NCBI GenBank assembly: GCA_045533485.1
Contig: JAZSHX010000019.1
Coordinates: forward strand, 1-64,000
DNA: 64,000 bases
From: Scatosoma sp045533485
GTDB lineage: Bacteria; Bacillota; Clostridia; Christensenellales; Borkfalkiaceae
Direction of reading: 5' to 3'
Shown piece after piece: positions 25,968-35,507 of the stretch. Made by a program: the position numbers and the translations under genes. Position 1 is the first letter of the stretch, and every line of letters starts with the position of its first letter. The notes beneath the pieces were generated by a model that did no database searches, was not told where the DNA came from, and saw only the letters and a program-made list of their open reading frames with translations.

Positions 25968-26100
25968 CGTTAAAACGGGGAGATACAAGCAAGACAAGGC
26001 AACCGCGGCTTTCCCGACGGGAGCGTACATAGACGTACGTGACCAAGGGAAAACGCAAGGTTAACGCTGTATTGCGAAGTATATACGCGTTTCGCCGTTT
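25968..26100 (-). repeat. Folded intergenic repeat, copy 3 (after relA)
   Basis: Directly behind the relA stop codon (26099-26101). It contains CAAGCAAGACAAGGCAACCG, TTTCCCGACGGGAG, an apical helix CGTAC/GTACG (26024-26028 with 26035-26039) and the right half ACGCAAGGTTAACG. Together with copy 2 it fills the gap 25797-26098. Confidence 0.75.
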
Positions 26101-28243
26101 AAGACAAAGAAGTAATGCGGTGGACTTCGTATATACGCTTATCCGCCTGCATCTTCTTGATAAGCATATCCACTTCGGCAATATCGGTAAGGGAGATGGA
26201 CGCTTCCAAAATCGCGTCGCGGTTTTTGTCAATTCTGCCGTTGACTGCGGTGATGGAAAGCTTCAATTCACTCACCACCGACGAAAGCACAGACAGCGCC
26301 GCGCCCTGTTCGGTTGCGCGAATAGAAATGTTGGCGTTGTAGCGTTGCTTCGTACCTGCCGCCACCTGCCACGTTGCAGGAAGCAATCGGCTTTTCTCTA
26401 CGCCCTTGACGTTGGGGCAATCGTGACGGTGAATAACCACACCGCGCCCACGCGACGTATAGCCAACCACTTCGTCCCCGGGCACGGGCGAACAGCAACC
26501 GGCAAACCGCACCAGCATACCTGCTTGTCCGTTGACAAGGATACCGCCGGGGTTTTTATTTACGCCGCCTGCATGCACTTCAAACGCCATCGGTTTTTCC
26601 TTGCGGTAAAAATCAATCAGCTTGAAAATAATTTGGTTGACGGAGATAGAGCCGTAGCCCACAGCCGCGAACAATTCATCCGTTTCCCCAAAGGAAAAGC
26701 GTTCGGACAGCCGCTTAAAGCTTTCCGCCGTGAGCAAATTCGACAGTGTAAAACCGCGTTTCTTCGCTTCTTCGTCCAGCTTCAACTGGCCGATACGGAT
26801 ATTTTCTTCTTTGAGTTCATTTTTATAAAATTGCTTAATTTTCGCTTTTGCGCTGGACGATTTGATAAATTTCAACCAGTCGCGCGAAGGGCCTTTGGAG
26901 TTGGGCGAAGTGATAATTTCCACCACGTCCCCTACCTGCAAAGTGGTCGTCAAAGGCACAATTTTGGAATTGACGCGCGCGCCCGTACAGCGATTGCCCA
27001 CTTCGGAGTGGATTGCGTACGCAAAATCAATCGGCGTCGCTTCGGGGGGCAGGGAAATAACCTTGCCGCGCGGCGTGAACACCAACAATTCGTGGCTGTA
27101 CAGCTCCACTTTGAGCGCGTCGATAAACTCACGCGAGTCCTTCAAATCACCTTCCCATTCCATCACTTCTCTAAGCCACGTCAAGCGTTTTTCAAAGTTG
27201 TTGGTGGTTTCTTCCGTTTTGCCTTCCTTATATTTCCAGTGTGCCGCGATACCGAATTCGGCAACCTTGTGCATCTCTTCGGTACGGATTTGAATTTCAA
27301 AGGGCTGGCCGAACGTCGTCATAACCGTCGTGTGCAACGACTGGTATTTGTTGGGCTTGGGGGTTGCGATATAATCCTTAATTCTGCCGGGAATAGGCTT
27401 CCATTTTTCGTGGATAGCGCCAAGCACGGTGTAGCAAGCGCGCACGTCGGAAACGATAACGCGCACTGCCGTTAAGTCGTAAATTTGGTCAAGGGTTTTG
27501 CCCTTGTTCTTCATCTTTTTATAAATAGAATAGAAATGCTTGGGGCGACCGAACACTTCCCCCGTTACGTCCCCTTCCTGCATCAAAAGCTTGATTTCTT
27601 CGACGATACGGCTGACAAATTCCTTGCGTTCGGACAGCCGTTCGCGAATATTATACACCAGATCTTCATACGCTTCGGGATCTAAATATTTCAAGCACAA
27701 ATCTTCTAATTCGCACTTGATTTGTGAAATACCCAAACGACCTGCAAGGGGCGCGTAGATGTCCAGCGTTTCGCCTGCCATACGCTGCTGGCGTTCGTAC
27801 GAAAGGAAATTGAGCGAACGCATATTGTGCAATCTGTCCGCAAGTTTAATGATGATAACGCGCACGTCTTTCGCCATTGCAACGAAAATTTTACGGAAAT
27901 TTTCCGCATCCGCATCTTCTTGCGATTTAAATTCGATTTTTTCCAGCTTGGTAACGCCGCTGACAAGCCCCAACACTTCTTCGCCGAATTCACGCTGAAT
28001 ATCTTCCGCCGTAGCGGGCGTGTCTTCAATAACGTCGTGCAAAAGCGCCGCCGCCACCGTCGCCGCGTCCAAACCTAAATCCATCAAAATTTCCGCCACT
28101 GCGCACGGGTGAATAAAATACGGTTCACCGCTGGCACGTTTTTGACCGCTATGCGCATTTTCGGCGTAATTATACGCACGGATAAGCATTTCTTCATCCG
28201 CAAGCGCGTACAATTCTTGAATTTTGCTAAGCGTCGTTTGCAT
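26099..28243 (-). CDS. relA/spoT: Bifunctional (p)ppGpp synthetase/hydrolase
   Basis: 714 residues. Domains in order: HD hydrolase (H45, H69-D70, E73-D74 in ALLHDVIEDT), RelA/SpoT synthetase (about 235-350, with LYDLTAVRVIVSD and PKPNKYQSLHTTV), TGS (about 385-450, VFTPRGKVISLPPEATPIDFAY) and C-terminal ACT (about 640-714). Because the hydrolase residues are intact, it is probably a Rel enzyme that both makes and degrades the alarmone. Start ATG 28243 with AAGGA upstream. recJ precedes it by 33 bases; apt, often between them, is missing. Confidence 0.97.
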   Translation of the reverse strand: MQTTLSKIQELYALADEEMLIRAYNYAENAHSGQKRASGEPYFIHPCAVAEILMDLGLDAATVAAALLHDVIEDTPATAEDIQREFGEEVLGLVSGVTKLEKIEFKSQEDADAENFRKIFVAMAKDVRVIIIKLADRLHNMRSLNFLSYERQQRMAGETLDIYAPLAGRLGISQIKCELEDLCLKYLDPEAYEDLVYNIRERLSERKEFVSRIVEEIKLLMQEGDVTGEVFGRPKHFYSIYKKMKNKGKTLDQIYDLTAVRVIVSDVRACYTVLGAIHEKWKPIPGRIKDYIATPKPNKYQSLHTTVMTTFGQPFEIQIRTEEMHKVAEFGIAAHWKYKEGKTEETTNNFEKRLTWLREVMEWEGDLKDSREFIDALKVELYSHELLVFTPRGKVISLPPEATPIDFAYAIHSEVGNRCTGARVNSKIVPLTTTLQVGDVVEIITSPNSKGPSRDWLKFIKSSSAKAKIKQFYKNELKEENIRIGQLKLDEEAKKRGFTLSNLLTAESFKRLSERFSFGETDELFAAVGYGSISVNQIIFKLIDFYRKEKPMAFEVHAGGVNKNPGGILVNGQAGMLVRFAGCCSPVPGDEVVGYTSRGRGVVIHRHDCPNVKGVEKSRLLPATWQVAAGTKQRYNANISIRATEQGAALSVLSSVVSELKLSITAVNGRIDKNRDAILEASISLTDIAEVDMLIKKMQADKRIYEVHRITSLS

Positions 28244-28276
28244 ATCTATCTTTTCCTTCGTTTATCGTTTCCTTGA

Positions 28277-30610
28277 TTATTCGTCCTGCGCGTTTTGCAA
28301 AGCGCAAACCTTGTTATAAACAGCCGAGTCGGTAAGCTCCGCTTTCACACCGCGGTATATCGTCAATTTTCCGTCTGTAAACGCCACCAGCCCCAGCTCC
28401 TTAAATACGGTTAAAGCAAAAATCAGCTGTATGGGCGTAAACCCAAACCCGTCCATAAGCGCCGCTATTTCTTCTATGCTGTTGCCGTACAAGGCGTTGA
28501 CTTCCTTGCGCAGCAATGCAAAAATATCCAGCATATACGCACGGGAAACGTCAATGTTTTCCAGCATTTTATAACCGCAAATATCGCCGTTGACCGTTAC
28601 GTTTTTATCACGCAGGAAAGGCAAATGAAAATCGGTCGGCGTATCCAAAAAGATAAAATCTCTAAATCCCGACAAATCCGCGTCGGGCGCAGGCGATACG
28701 ATTAAAGCGTTGGAAACGTCCCTTGACGACGGGTAAAACAAATCGCAGTTACACTCGTCCAGCTCCGGATAAAAACGTAGCGTACGTCTATCCGACGCAA
28801 TCATACAAAGCCCGTAGGAGCATTCCTTACGCTTTTGCGCAATAAGGGCTTTGATTTCTTCCGTCGTTTTTTGCTCACACGTAAGCGGTACGGCTTTTAA
28901 GGACAGCCGTTGCATTACGTTGGAGAAAATACGCTCTGCCGTTTTTCTGCCCGTTCTACCGTCGTATAGCAAATCGCGCACCAACCCTTTTACATATTCT
29001 CTGTTTTTATAGCGCGACGTGGTGATTTCAAAGACCATTTGCTTGCGCACGTCGCTTTCGATAATTTTCAAATTTTTCGCACCCGAAAAATAGGTAAGCT
29101 CGATACAATCGTTTTTTACAGACAAGTGCGGAGAACCGTTTTTAAGCGGTCGCGCCATACATGCCCCCATCGAAATACTAAAAAGCGGTCGCCTATTGCC
29201 TACGCCGTACGGTTCAAGTGCCATCAATTCTTTGGCGAATTTTTCCGACACGGGGCCCGTAATTTCCGCGCTGATTGCTATCGTTTGTTCAAAATCTTCA
29301 CGGGTATGCGTTCTGCCGATTTCCGCGTCCAGCGCACGCTCCAAAGCGTCGAATTTGTCCTGATGCACGTTGACGCCTGCCGCTTGCGCGTGACCGCCAA
29401 ACTCTTCAATATACTGAGAACAGTTTTTCAGCGCCGTGAAAATGTTGATACAGTCAATACTGCGCGCGCTACCCTTTAACATCTCGCCGTTATGCACGAA
29501 CAAGAGCGTGGGACGGTTATATTCTTCCGCGATACGCGCCGCTACGATACCGATAAACCCTGCATTCCAGCTTTCGTCGGAAAGCATAATTACATTGCCG
29601 TACGCGCCTTTTTCAAGAATTTTGCGTTTTGCCGACGCGTATAAATCGTCACAGCATTTTTGGCGTTCGCCGTTATAGGCGCACAATTTCACGCACAAAT
29701 CGTACACTTCCGCGTCTTTTTCCACTGTGAATAGCTGAAACGCCGCCATCGCGTCGCCCATTCTGCCAGCCGCATTGATACGGGGCGCAAGCGTGAACGC
29801 AAGCGTTTGCGCGGAAATAGCGTCGTAGGTTTTCCCGATAAGCCCTGCAAAGCAAGGACGGATATGCCTATTCATAAGCGCAAGCCCTTCCGTAACGATA
29901 TCGCGGTTTTCACCCACTAAGGGTACGCTGTCCGCAACGGTTGCAAGCGCCGCAAAATCCAAATATTCGTACGCCTTTTCGCCAAGTAGCGCGCACGCCA
30001 CCTTAAACGCAACCCCTGCGCCACAAAGATTGTCATAGGGATATTCGTCCTGCAATTTCGGGTTAATCACCACACAATCGGGTAAAATTTCCGGCAGCTC
30101 ATGGTGGTCGGTTACAATTACGTCCGACCCAAGCTCATAGATATATTGCGCTTCTTTGGCGTTGGAAATACCGCAGTCCACCGTGATAAACAGTTCGGGG
30201 TTACACTCTTCAAAAATGCGGTCGATAAAATCTATCGAAAGCCCGTACCCATCTGTGCGTTCGGGAATATACACGTGCGCGTCAATACCAAACGCGCGCA
30301 AGGCGTGGTACATAATGGTACTCGCGCAAATGCCGTCCGCGTCATAATCGCCGAAAATAGCAACCGTTTTGCCTTCGTCGCGCGCTTGAGTAATTATTTC
30401 CACCGCTTGTTGCATACCTTGCATCAAGAAAGGGGAAAGGAAATTGTCTTTGGACGGGCGCATAAACCGACGAATTTTTTCCGCCGTATCGACGCCGCGC
30501 GCATATAAAATGCGCAACGTTTGTTCCGTCAAACCCGTCGCCATAGCCAGCTCGGAAATGATATGCAGTTGTTCCGCTGTAAAGCTATACGCTGAAACGA
30601 GTTTTTTCAT
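28277..30610 (-). CDS. recJ: Single-stranded-DNA-specific exonuclease RecJ
   Basis: 777 residues, longer than E. coli RecJ and similar to Firmicutes forms. DHH phosphoesterase motifs: D88-Y-D90-A-D92-G, D145-CG and TD168-HHE; DHHA1 domain with GGHAQAAG near residue 405, then an OB-fold and a C-terminal extension of about 230 residues. RecJ degrades single-stranded DNA 5' to 3' in recombination and mismatch repair. Start ATG 30610 with AAGGA upstream. Co-oriented with relA; secD/secF upstream are separated by a terminator. Confidence 0.95.
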   Translation of the reverse strand: MKKLVSAYSFTAEQLHIISELAMATGLTEQTLRILYARGVDTAEKIRRFMRPSKDNFLSPFLMQGMQQAVEIITQARDEGKTVAIFGDYDADGICASTIMYHALRAFGIDAHVYIPERTDGYGLSIDFIDRIFEECNPELFITVDCGISNAKEAQYIYELGSDVIVTDHHELPEILPDCVVINPKLQDEYPYDNLCGAGVAFKVACALLGEKAYEYLDFAALATVADSVPLVGENRDIVTEGLALMNRHIRPCFAGLIGKTYDAISAQTLAFTLAPRINAAGRMGDAMAAFQLFTVEKDAEVYDLCVKLCAYNGERQKCCDDLYASAKRKILEKGAYGNVIMLSDESWNAGFIGIVAARIAEEYNRPTLLFVHNGEMLKGSARSIDCINIFTALKNCSQYIEEFGGHAQAAGVNVHQDKFDALERALDAEIGRTHTREDFEQTIAISAEITGPVSEKFAKELMALEPYGVGNRRPLFSISMGACMARPLKNGSPHLSVKNDCIELTYFSGAKNLKIIESDVRKQMVFEITTSRYKNREYVKGLVRDLLYDGRTGRKTAERIFSNVMQRLSLKAVPLTCEQKTTEEIKALIAQKRKECSYGLCMIASDRRTLRFYPELDECNCDLFYPSSRDVSNALIVSPAPDADLSGFRDFIFLDTPTDFHLPFLRDKNVTVNGDICGYKMLENIDVSRAYMLDIFALLRKEVNALYGNSIEEIAALMDGFGFTPIQLIFALTVFKELGLVAFTDGKLTIYRGVKAELTDSAVYNKVCALQNAQDE

Positions 30611-30662
30611 TAGAAATCCTTTTTATACACCCCTTTTGATAAGCCAAGTACGCAAATTAAAC

Positions 30663-30694
30663 GGGCGGGATGCGGCATTATGCCACCCCCGCCC
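30663..30694 (-). terminator. Hairpin between secF and recJ
   Basis: GGGCGGG (30663-30669) pairs with CCCGCCC (30688-30694), with an inner GGCA/TGCC helix. The minus-strand T-tract is weak (GTTTAATTT). Confidence 0.55.
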
Positions 30695-30721
30695 ACTGTT
30701 TATGCTATTGATATCCCGATT

Positions 30722-31684
30722 TTATTCTTCATCGGTCGCTTTCTTTGCGCCGACGTAACCGGATTTGTTGCGCGATGCCGCAAGCTTTGCCTGTCTGTCA
30801 AGCAAGGGTAATTGCAATGCAGGTACGACAAAGAGCGTTACCGCCGCGCTTACCAACAAGCCGATCAAAGAGCAAAGCGCAAACCAACGCACCGCCCACG
30901 TAGCAATCGCGCCAACCAAAACGAGCGCGCCGCCCAAAACCGCAACGGTTGCAAGCGTTTCTTTTTCCGCCACTGCGTTGACTACTTTTTCTTCTACGCC
31001 AGCGTCCGTTTCGTCCGCTACGAGCTTGTTTACGCCAAGAATGGCAAATACAGCCGCAAGCAAAGGCGCAACCGCGCAAGCATACAATACGGATGCCGTT
31101 ACGGGAATGCGCACAAGCAAGATAAGCGCAACCGTCACCACCGCCGTAAGCAAAATACCGGAAACGGTCGTGATAGCATGCACCAAACCGCGGCGAATCC
31201 ACGTATATGCGAATGCAAGAGCCGCGAACGCTACCACGGCAACTGCCGCGCGAACAATCGTCGCAGGCGCAATCACCGTTTGTACGGTTTCTTTTGCCGA
31301 TTCTATCATAATAAACGCGCCGTCGTAAGCTGCGTCCGCAAACGCCGTTTTCAATGCTTTCGTTGCTTCTTCTACGTTTGCGTCCTTATCCAACACGTAC
31401 ATAAGTTCGCAATCGTCGCCGCTCATTTGGCTTTCGTATACGTATTTTACGTCCAAATCCTTGAACGCGTCTTCGCAAACTTCTTCCACTTTTTCACGCT
31501 TGCTTTCGTCACGGTAGTACACCGCGCTCATTTTCACGGTTACCGTCGTTTGGTCGCTCATACGCGTCGCCGCATTTACGCCGAAGATTGCCGTGAACAC
31601 CGTTGCAAGCGCAACAATAACCACCATTACAAGGCACAATAACGAAAGCTTTTTCGTCGTTTTAGTTAAAAGCTTATTCATCAT
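30722..31684 (-). CDS. secF: SecF-like protein, divergent
   Basis: 320 residues from ATG 31684, the start best spaced (9 bases) from GGGAGG and overlapping the secD stop. One N-terminal helix, an extracytoplasmic domain (about 35-130) and five C-terminal helices match SecF topology, and position behind a SecD-like gene and near yajC supports the call. However, the conserved GYSLNDTVVVFDRIRE-like motif of TM4 is not present; the corresponding stretch reads FAILGVNKLVADETDAG. SecDF uses the proton gradient to help pull proteins out through SecYEG; this one probably cannot do so by the standard relay. Confidence 0.72.
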   Translation of the reverse strand: MMNKLLTKTTKKLSLLCLVMVVIVALATVFTAIFGVNAATRMSDQTTVTVKMSAVYYRDESKREKVEEVCEDAFKDLDVKYVYESQMSGDDCELMYVLDKDANVEEATKALKTAFADAAYDGAFIMIESAKETVQTVIAPATIVRAAVAVVAFAALAFAYTWIRRGLVHAITTVSGILLTAVVTVALILLVRIPVTASVLYACAVAPLLAAVFAILGVNKLVADETDAGVEEKVVNAVAEKETLATVAVLGGALVLVGAIATWAVRWFALCSLIGLLVSAAVTLFVVPALQLPLLDRQAKLAASRNKSGYVGAKKATDEE

Positions 31685-33245
31685 CTTCGTCATCCTCCCT
31701 TACAAAGCGGAAATATTTATACTTATTCTTGCTAGCAGAAAGATAGGTGAAGTTGATGAAACGCGCCCACAACAGGTTGATAAACGCCGCCGTCGCCACG
31801 CAAAGGATTGCTTGAAGAGCAAACGTATACACACCTGCCGCACCGATAAGAAGCGTAAGCGCTGCAAGCGCCGCCAAGGCATACACGTCCACCACCGTCC
31901 AAAGCGTTTTCTTGTAGCCGCCTTTCACAGAAGATTCCACCGTTTTACCTGCGTCGAATTCTGCCTTAATCGCTTTATAAACGTGATATTGCATTACGTT
32001 TACAAGCGCCATACCTGCAAGGAAGATAAGCACCGTACCCAGCGACACTTCAAACACGCCGCCCGTGATAAACGCAAAGCAAAGCGCCGTTACAATCAAG
32101 TAGGAAAGCGTTGCGTATGCGCTTACGCCGCCAAATCTGCCCATTTTCACGATAGGCAATACGAGCATTGCAAGAATTGCCACGCCAAGCGCGATATACA
32201 AAAGCGTCAATGCGTTTTCGCTGTACAAAGGCGCGAACGTTCTCACTGCGCCAAGCTCAAACGTGATATCAAATTCGCCGCCAACAAGCGTGGATTCCAA
32301 CAAAATTTCAAAGGTTTCCACGTAATCTTTATGGATACCGTCTACGGGCATTACGCGCACGGTGTTGTTGTGCATAATGTTGTCCTTGTAAATGCTTGCG
32401 ATTTTTTCTTCACCGTTCATAATATCCAGCGTTACCGCGGAAGAGCTGTCCGTTTGCGCATCCGACGAAGTCAATTCGTCCTTGATACCGTTGAGCATTT
32501 CTTTGCCGGCTTTGGTAAATTGAATTTCCAAATACGCCACTTTGCCCATATTCATGGTTTTTACGGACATTTTCTTGATCAAATCGCTTGCGTTTGCATC
32601 CGTATCTTTCAATTCGTCAATCACTTCCCCGCCCTTTTGCAAAGAGAACGCACCCGTCTTTGCAAACGACGTCAAAACAGCGCTTGCCTTTTCGGTGTTT
32701 TCCGATCTGGGAAGCTCCACGCGGATTGCATACCCGTCCACTACCGCAACGCGGTAATCGGCGTACGCTTTCGCTTGATAACGGTCTTTGATTGCTTGTA
32801 CCGCGCTATCAAACGTTGTTTGGAAGTTGGGCGTTATCACCATAACGTCCTTGCCGTCTGCGTCCTTGTCGCTGACAACGATATTCAAAGCGTCGTCCGT
32901 GCTAAACCACAAGTTAGAACCTGCCACTTGCGCATACGCGCTTACATACTCGTCCAACTCGTTTTCTGCTTCTTCTTTTTCTTCGCCTTCTTCTGCCGAC
33001 GCTACCGCTTCCGTAAGTGCCGCGAAATCGCTTTCGTATTCACTTGCGGAAATTACTCCTTCCGGATAGTAATACACGTAGTAGCCGCCGCCAAGATCCG
33101 TGCTAAGGTCATACTGTTTCACTGCGGGATTCCACTTCTTTGCCGTACCGGGGATAACAAAGCTGGGGAACGCGGTGATAAAGCATAACACAGCGATTAC
33201 GATGGTAAGTAATGTCATAAGTACCACCGATTTCTTCTTGCCCAT
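31674..33245 (-). CDS. secD: SecD-like protein translocase subunit, divergent
   Basis: 523 residues from ATG 33245, with GGAGG upstream. N-terminal helix, an extracytoplasmic domain starting STDLGGGYYVYYYPEG (the DLxGG motif of SecD), and C-terminal helices with LGTVLIFLAGMAL and AEFDAGKTVESSVKGGYKKT. The last segment matches the SecD loop after TM4, but the VDANV aspartate of the family is absent: GMA-LVN-VMQYHVYKAIK stands where GMAVDANVLIFERI is expected. The C-terminus is acidic. Promoter at 33301-33329. It overlaps secF by 11 bases. Confidence 0.78.
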   Translation of the reverse strand: MGKKKSVVLMTLLTIVIAVLCFITAFPSFVIPGTAKKWNPAVKQYDLSTDLGGGYYVYYYPEGVISASEYESDFAALTEAVASAEEGEEKEEAENELDEYVSAYAQVAGSNLWFSTDDALNIVVSDKDADGKDVMVITPNFQTTFDSAVQAIKDRYQAKAYADYRVAVVDGYAIRVELPRSENTEKASAVLTSFAKTGAFSLQKGGEVIDELKDTDANASDLIKKMSVKTMNMGKVAYLEIQFTKAGKEMLNGIKDELTSSDAQTDSSSAVTLDIMNGEEKIASIYKDNIMHNNTVRVMPVDGIHKDYVETFEILLESTLVGGEFDITFELGAVRTFAPLYSENALTLLYIALGVAILAMLVLPIVKMGRFGGVSAYATLSYLIVTALCFAFITGGVFEVSLGTVLIFLAGMALVNVMQYHVYKAIKAEFDAGKTVESSVKGGYKKTLWTVVDVYALAALAALTLLIGAAGVYTFALQAILCVATAAFINLLWARFINFTYLSASKNKYKYFRFVREDDEDDE

Positions 33246-33266
33246 TTGGTGCCTCCTAATGTGTTT

Positions 33267-33329
33267 TCGGGGTATACCCCGATTGCAATAATACTTCTTT
33301 ATTATAAACCTTTTTATCCGCGCAGTCAA
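33267..33329 (-). promoter_or_regulatory. secD promoter and leader palindrome
   Basis: On the minus strand TTGACT (33324-33329) and TATAAT (33301-33306) are 17 bases apart. A 16-bp perfect palindrome TCGGGGTATACCCCGA (33267-33282) follows in the leader, about 20 bases before the start codon. An inverted repeat TTTATCCGCG/CGCGGATAAA (33314-33350 region) overlaps the -35 side. Confidence 0.7.
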
Positions 33330-33417
33330 GCTATAACAACGCGGATAAACAATTTTTTTGTTTGTTTTTTACGTTTTTGCCCGTTCGTTAACGGCAAACG
33401 CGCTTTTATGCTTGTCC

Positions 33418-34743
33418 TTAACCCTTGAGCTTCTTAGTGGCTAAAATGTGCATAGCGCACTCCACGCGCTTTTTCATCATGGCGCAGGTCGTTTGATAGG
33501 GCTCGTCGATGTCGCCGTTGAAATGATAATTGTTTGCACTGCAACCGCCAGAACAAATGAATTTTGCAAAGCAATTTTCACATTTCTTTCTCGTAAACAA
33601 GCAGGAATTTTTGAATTTTTCACGAAGCTCGGGACGCGTAATGCCTTCCGTGACGCTGCCCATTTTGAAATTGCTGTCGCCGGCAAACTGATGACAGGGA
33701 TACAAATCGCCGTTGGGGGTTACGGAGAAATATTCGTTGCCTGCCCCACACGCGGAAACGCGCTTGGAAAGACAGGGTCCGCCTTCCAAATCAATGTTGA
33801 AATGGAAGAAATTGAAACCGTTGCCGTTGTTATGGCGCTCTAAATACGCTTCGCAAAGCGTTTCGTATTCCTTTTCGATTTCAGGCAAATGCTCGTCCTT
33901 AATTTGCAAATCGGGAATTTCCGTCACTACGGGTTCCATCGAAATGCTGTCTACGCCTTGATCGGCAATAAACAAAACGTCCTTGGAAAAATCCAAATTT
34001 TTCGCCGTAAACGTACCGCGCACATAGTAGCTTTTGTTTCCGCGAAGTTGAATAAATTTCTTAATTTTATCGATAATCAAATCAAACGTGCCCTTGCCGT
34101 TGATAGATTTGCGGATCGCGTCGTGCACTTCCTTTCTGCCGTCCAGCGAAAGCACCACGTTTTCCATTTCTTCGTTGAAAAAAGCAATCGTTTCGTCGTT
34201 TAAAAGCAGCGCGTTGGTCGTCGTGGTGAATAAGAACTTTTTGCCCGCTTTTGCGCCCTGCTCTTTGGCGTAATACACCGTTTGCTTCAAAACGTCCAAA
34301 TTCATAAGCGGTTCGCCGCCGAAAAAGTCCATTTCCAGCACCTTTCTGTTCCCAGAGTTGGCAATCAAGAAATCCACCGCCGCCTTTGCCGTTTCCAAGG
34401 ACATACTTTCGCGTTTAGAGTGGTACGCCCCTTCGTCCGCAAAGCAATAACGGCAACGGAAATTGCAATCGTGGCAAATGTGAATACAAAGCGCCTTGAT
34501 TTCGCTGGACTTCATGGGATACGCTTTCACTTCGTCCTTGAAAAGCAAGCCCTGCTCTTGTAAAGCTTGACTGTCTTCTATCGCTTCTGCAATTTGTTCG
34601 TCCGTCAAATAGGTGATATCGATATCCGCGCCTTCGTGTTTGGCTTTCAAATAATCGGCAGTGGGTTTGTCGCATTCATGCAAAGCGCCGCTGCCTACGT
34701 CATAGATATAATTTTTGTTCCTGTAATTAAATACGTGTATCAT
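33418..34743 (-). CDS. scfB: SCIFF peptide maturase, radical SAM/SPASM
   Basis: 441 residues. The radical SAM motif is C93-NFR-C97-RY-C100; a SPASM domain with auxiliary-cluster cysteines follows (CGAGNEYFSVTPNGDLYPC, then CENC, FICSGGC). It matches the thioether-forming SCIFF maturases of Clostridia (CteB-type), which link Cys of the precursor to alpha-carbons of other residues. The precursor gene scfA lies directly upstream, separated by a terminator. ATG 34743 has a weak GGAA site. The product's role in the cell is unknown. Confidence 0.93.
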   Translation of the reverse strand: MIHVFNYRNKNYIYDVGSGALHECDKPTADYLKAKHEGADIDITYLTDEQIAEAIEDSQALQEQGLLFKDEVKAYPMKSSEIKALCIHICHDCNFRCRYCFADEGAYHSKRESMSLETAKAAVDFLIANSGNRKVLEMDFFGGEPLMNLDVLKQTVYYAKEQGAKAGKKFLFTTTTNALLLNDETIAFFNEEMENVVLSLDGRKEVHDAIRKSINGKGTFDLIIDKIKKFIQLRGNKSYYVRGTFTAKNLDFSKDVLFIADQGVDSISMEPVVTEIPDLQIKDEHLPEIEKEYETLCEAYLERHNNGNGFNFFHFNIDLEGGPCLSKRVSACGAGNEYFSVTPNGDLYPCHQFAGDSNFKMGSVTEGITRPELREKFKNSCLFTRKKCENCFAKFICSGGCSANNYHFNGDIDEPYQTTCAMMKKRVECAMHILATKKLKG

Positions 34744-34809
34744 AATGCTCGTTCCGGATTTTTACTTCTGCGTACGCGCGCGCATTATGCGCATACGGGC
34801 GCACGCGGC

Positions 34810-34836
34810 AAAAAAAGGCGCGGAAAAGTTCGCGCC
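34810..34836 (-). terminator. Terminator between scfA and scfB
   Basis: GGCGCG (34817-34822) pairs with CGCGCC (34831-34836); the minus strand then has seven T residues. Partial termination here would give more precursor than maturase mRNA. Confidence 0.78.
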
Positions 34837-34869
34837 GTCTTTTGCGGTTTTCGACAGTTGGTCGAAGGA

Positions 34870-35022
34870 TTATTTACGTTCGATTTTTTCTTCGCGCGTA
34901 ATTCTTTCGCAGGATTGATTACCTACCGTGCAGCTGGTTTTGCAAGCCGATTGACAGGTGCTTCTGCATTCGCCGCAAGCGGTCACTTTCTTATCTGCGG
35001 GTTTCGCGATGGTCTTAATCAT
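34870..35022 (-). CDS. scfA: SCIFF ranthipeptide precursor (six cysteines in forty-five)
   Basis: 50 codons, read from the minus strand: it starts MIKTIAKPADKK, contains ACGECRSTCQSACKTSCTVG and NQSCE, and ends in IERK. The six cysteines (16, 19, 23, 27, 31, 38) and the CxxCxxxCxxxCxxxC spacing are the SCIFF signature. GGAGG lies seven bases before ATG 35022. The maturase scfB follows. The TIGR04086 gene upstream and yajC/secDF nearby form the neighbourhood usual for SCIFF in Clostridia. No dedicated protease or exporter is seen. Confidence 0.95.
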   Translation of the reverse strand: MIKTIAKPADKKVTACGECRSTCQSACKTSCTVGNQSCERITREEKIERK

Positions 35023-35118
35023 AACAGTCCTCCGTGTTTTTGGATTTTATGTTACTATTATAATACACTTTTTATGAAATTGCAAGCGCTTTACGGCAGT
35101 TTTTTCGTTTTTTCGCGT

Positions 35119-35499
35119 TCAATCGCGTTTTATATTGACGGCAAGCGCGCCAAACACGCCGCCCGTGAGCATCGCCAAGCCAAATTCGGCAAAAATCAAC
35201 CACGTAAGCGAAAAGACGCCGCCCAGTGCGGAAAAGGTCAAAAAGGACAGCGCCGTGAACAACGCGCCTATACCAAGCCCTTGTAACCAGCCCTTTTCGC
35301 CGCGCACGCATAAAAACGCGCCCAACGCCACCGACAGCACTTTAATGGTTTGATTGACGGGGCGCACCCACTTATCGGGCACTGCCGTCGCCGTTTTAAT
35401 GCTTGCAAAAATAATTACTGCCAAAAGAGAAAAGGACAAAGCCAAGCCCACGCCTTTGGCGATTTGGAAAAATACGTTACCCGTTCGTTCGTTTTGCAT
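35119..35499 (-). CDS. TIGR04086-type small membrane protein
   Basis: 126 residues with four predicted transmembrane helices (about 15-33, 48-65, 72-92, 98-118). It matches the TIGR04086 family by position next to scfA and by the G-x-G-x-x-GALFTALSFL segment; the family has no known function and follows the SCIFF system. Its Shine-Dalgarno (GGAGG, 35508-35512) lies inside a hairpin downstream of yajC. ATG 35499. Confidence 0.8.
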   Translation of the reverse strand: MQNERTGNVFFQIAKGVGLALSFSLLAVIIFASIKTATAVPDKWVRPVNQTIKVLSVALGAFLCVRGEKGWLQGLGIGALFTALSFLTFSALGGVFSLTWLIFAEFGLAMLTGGVFGALAVNIKRD

Positions 35500-35507
35500 A
35501 AAAAATA

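Noticed and set aside
26039..27475. Plus-strand open frame of 478 codons opposite relA
   Set aside because: Shadow of the relA gene; no start signals and no recognisable domain.
31593..33188. Plus-strand open frame of 531 codons opposite secD
   Set aside because: Antisense shadow of secD; composition is His/Arg/Phe-rich and there is no ribosome binding site.
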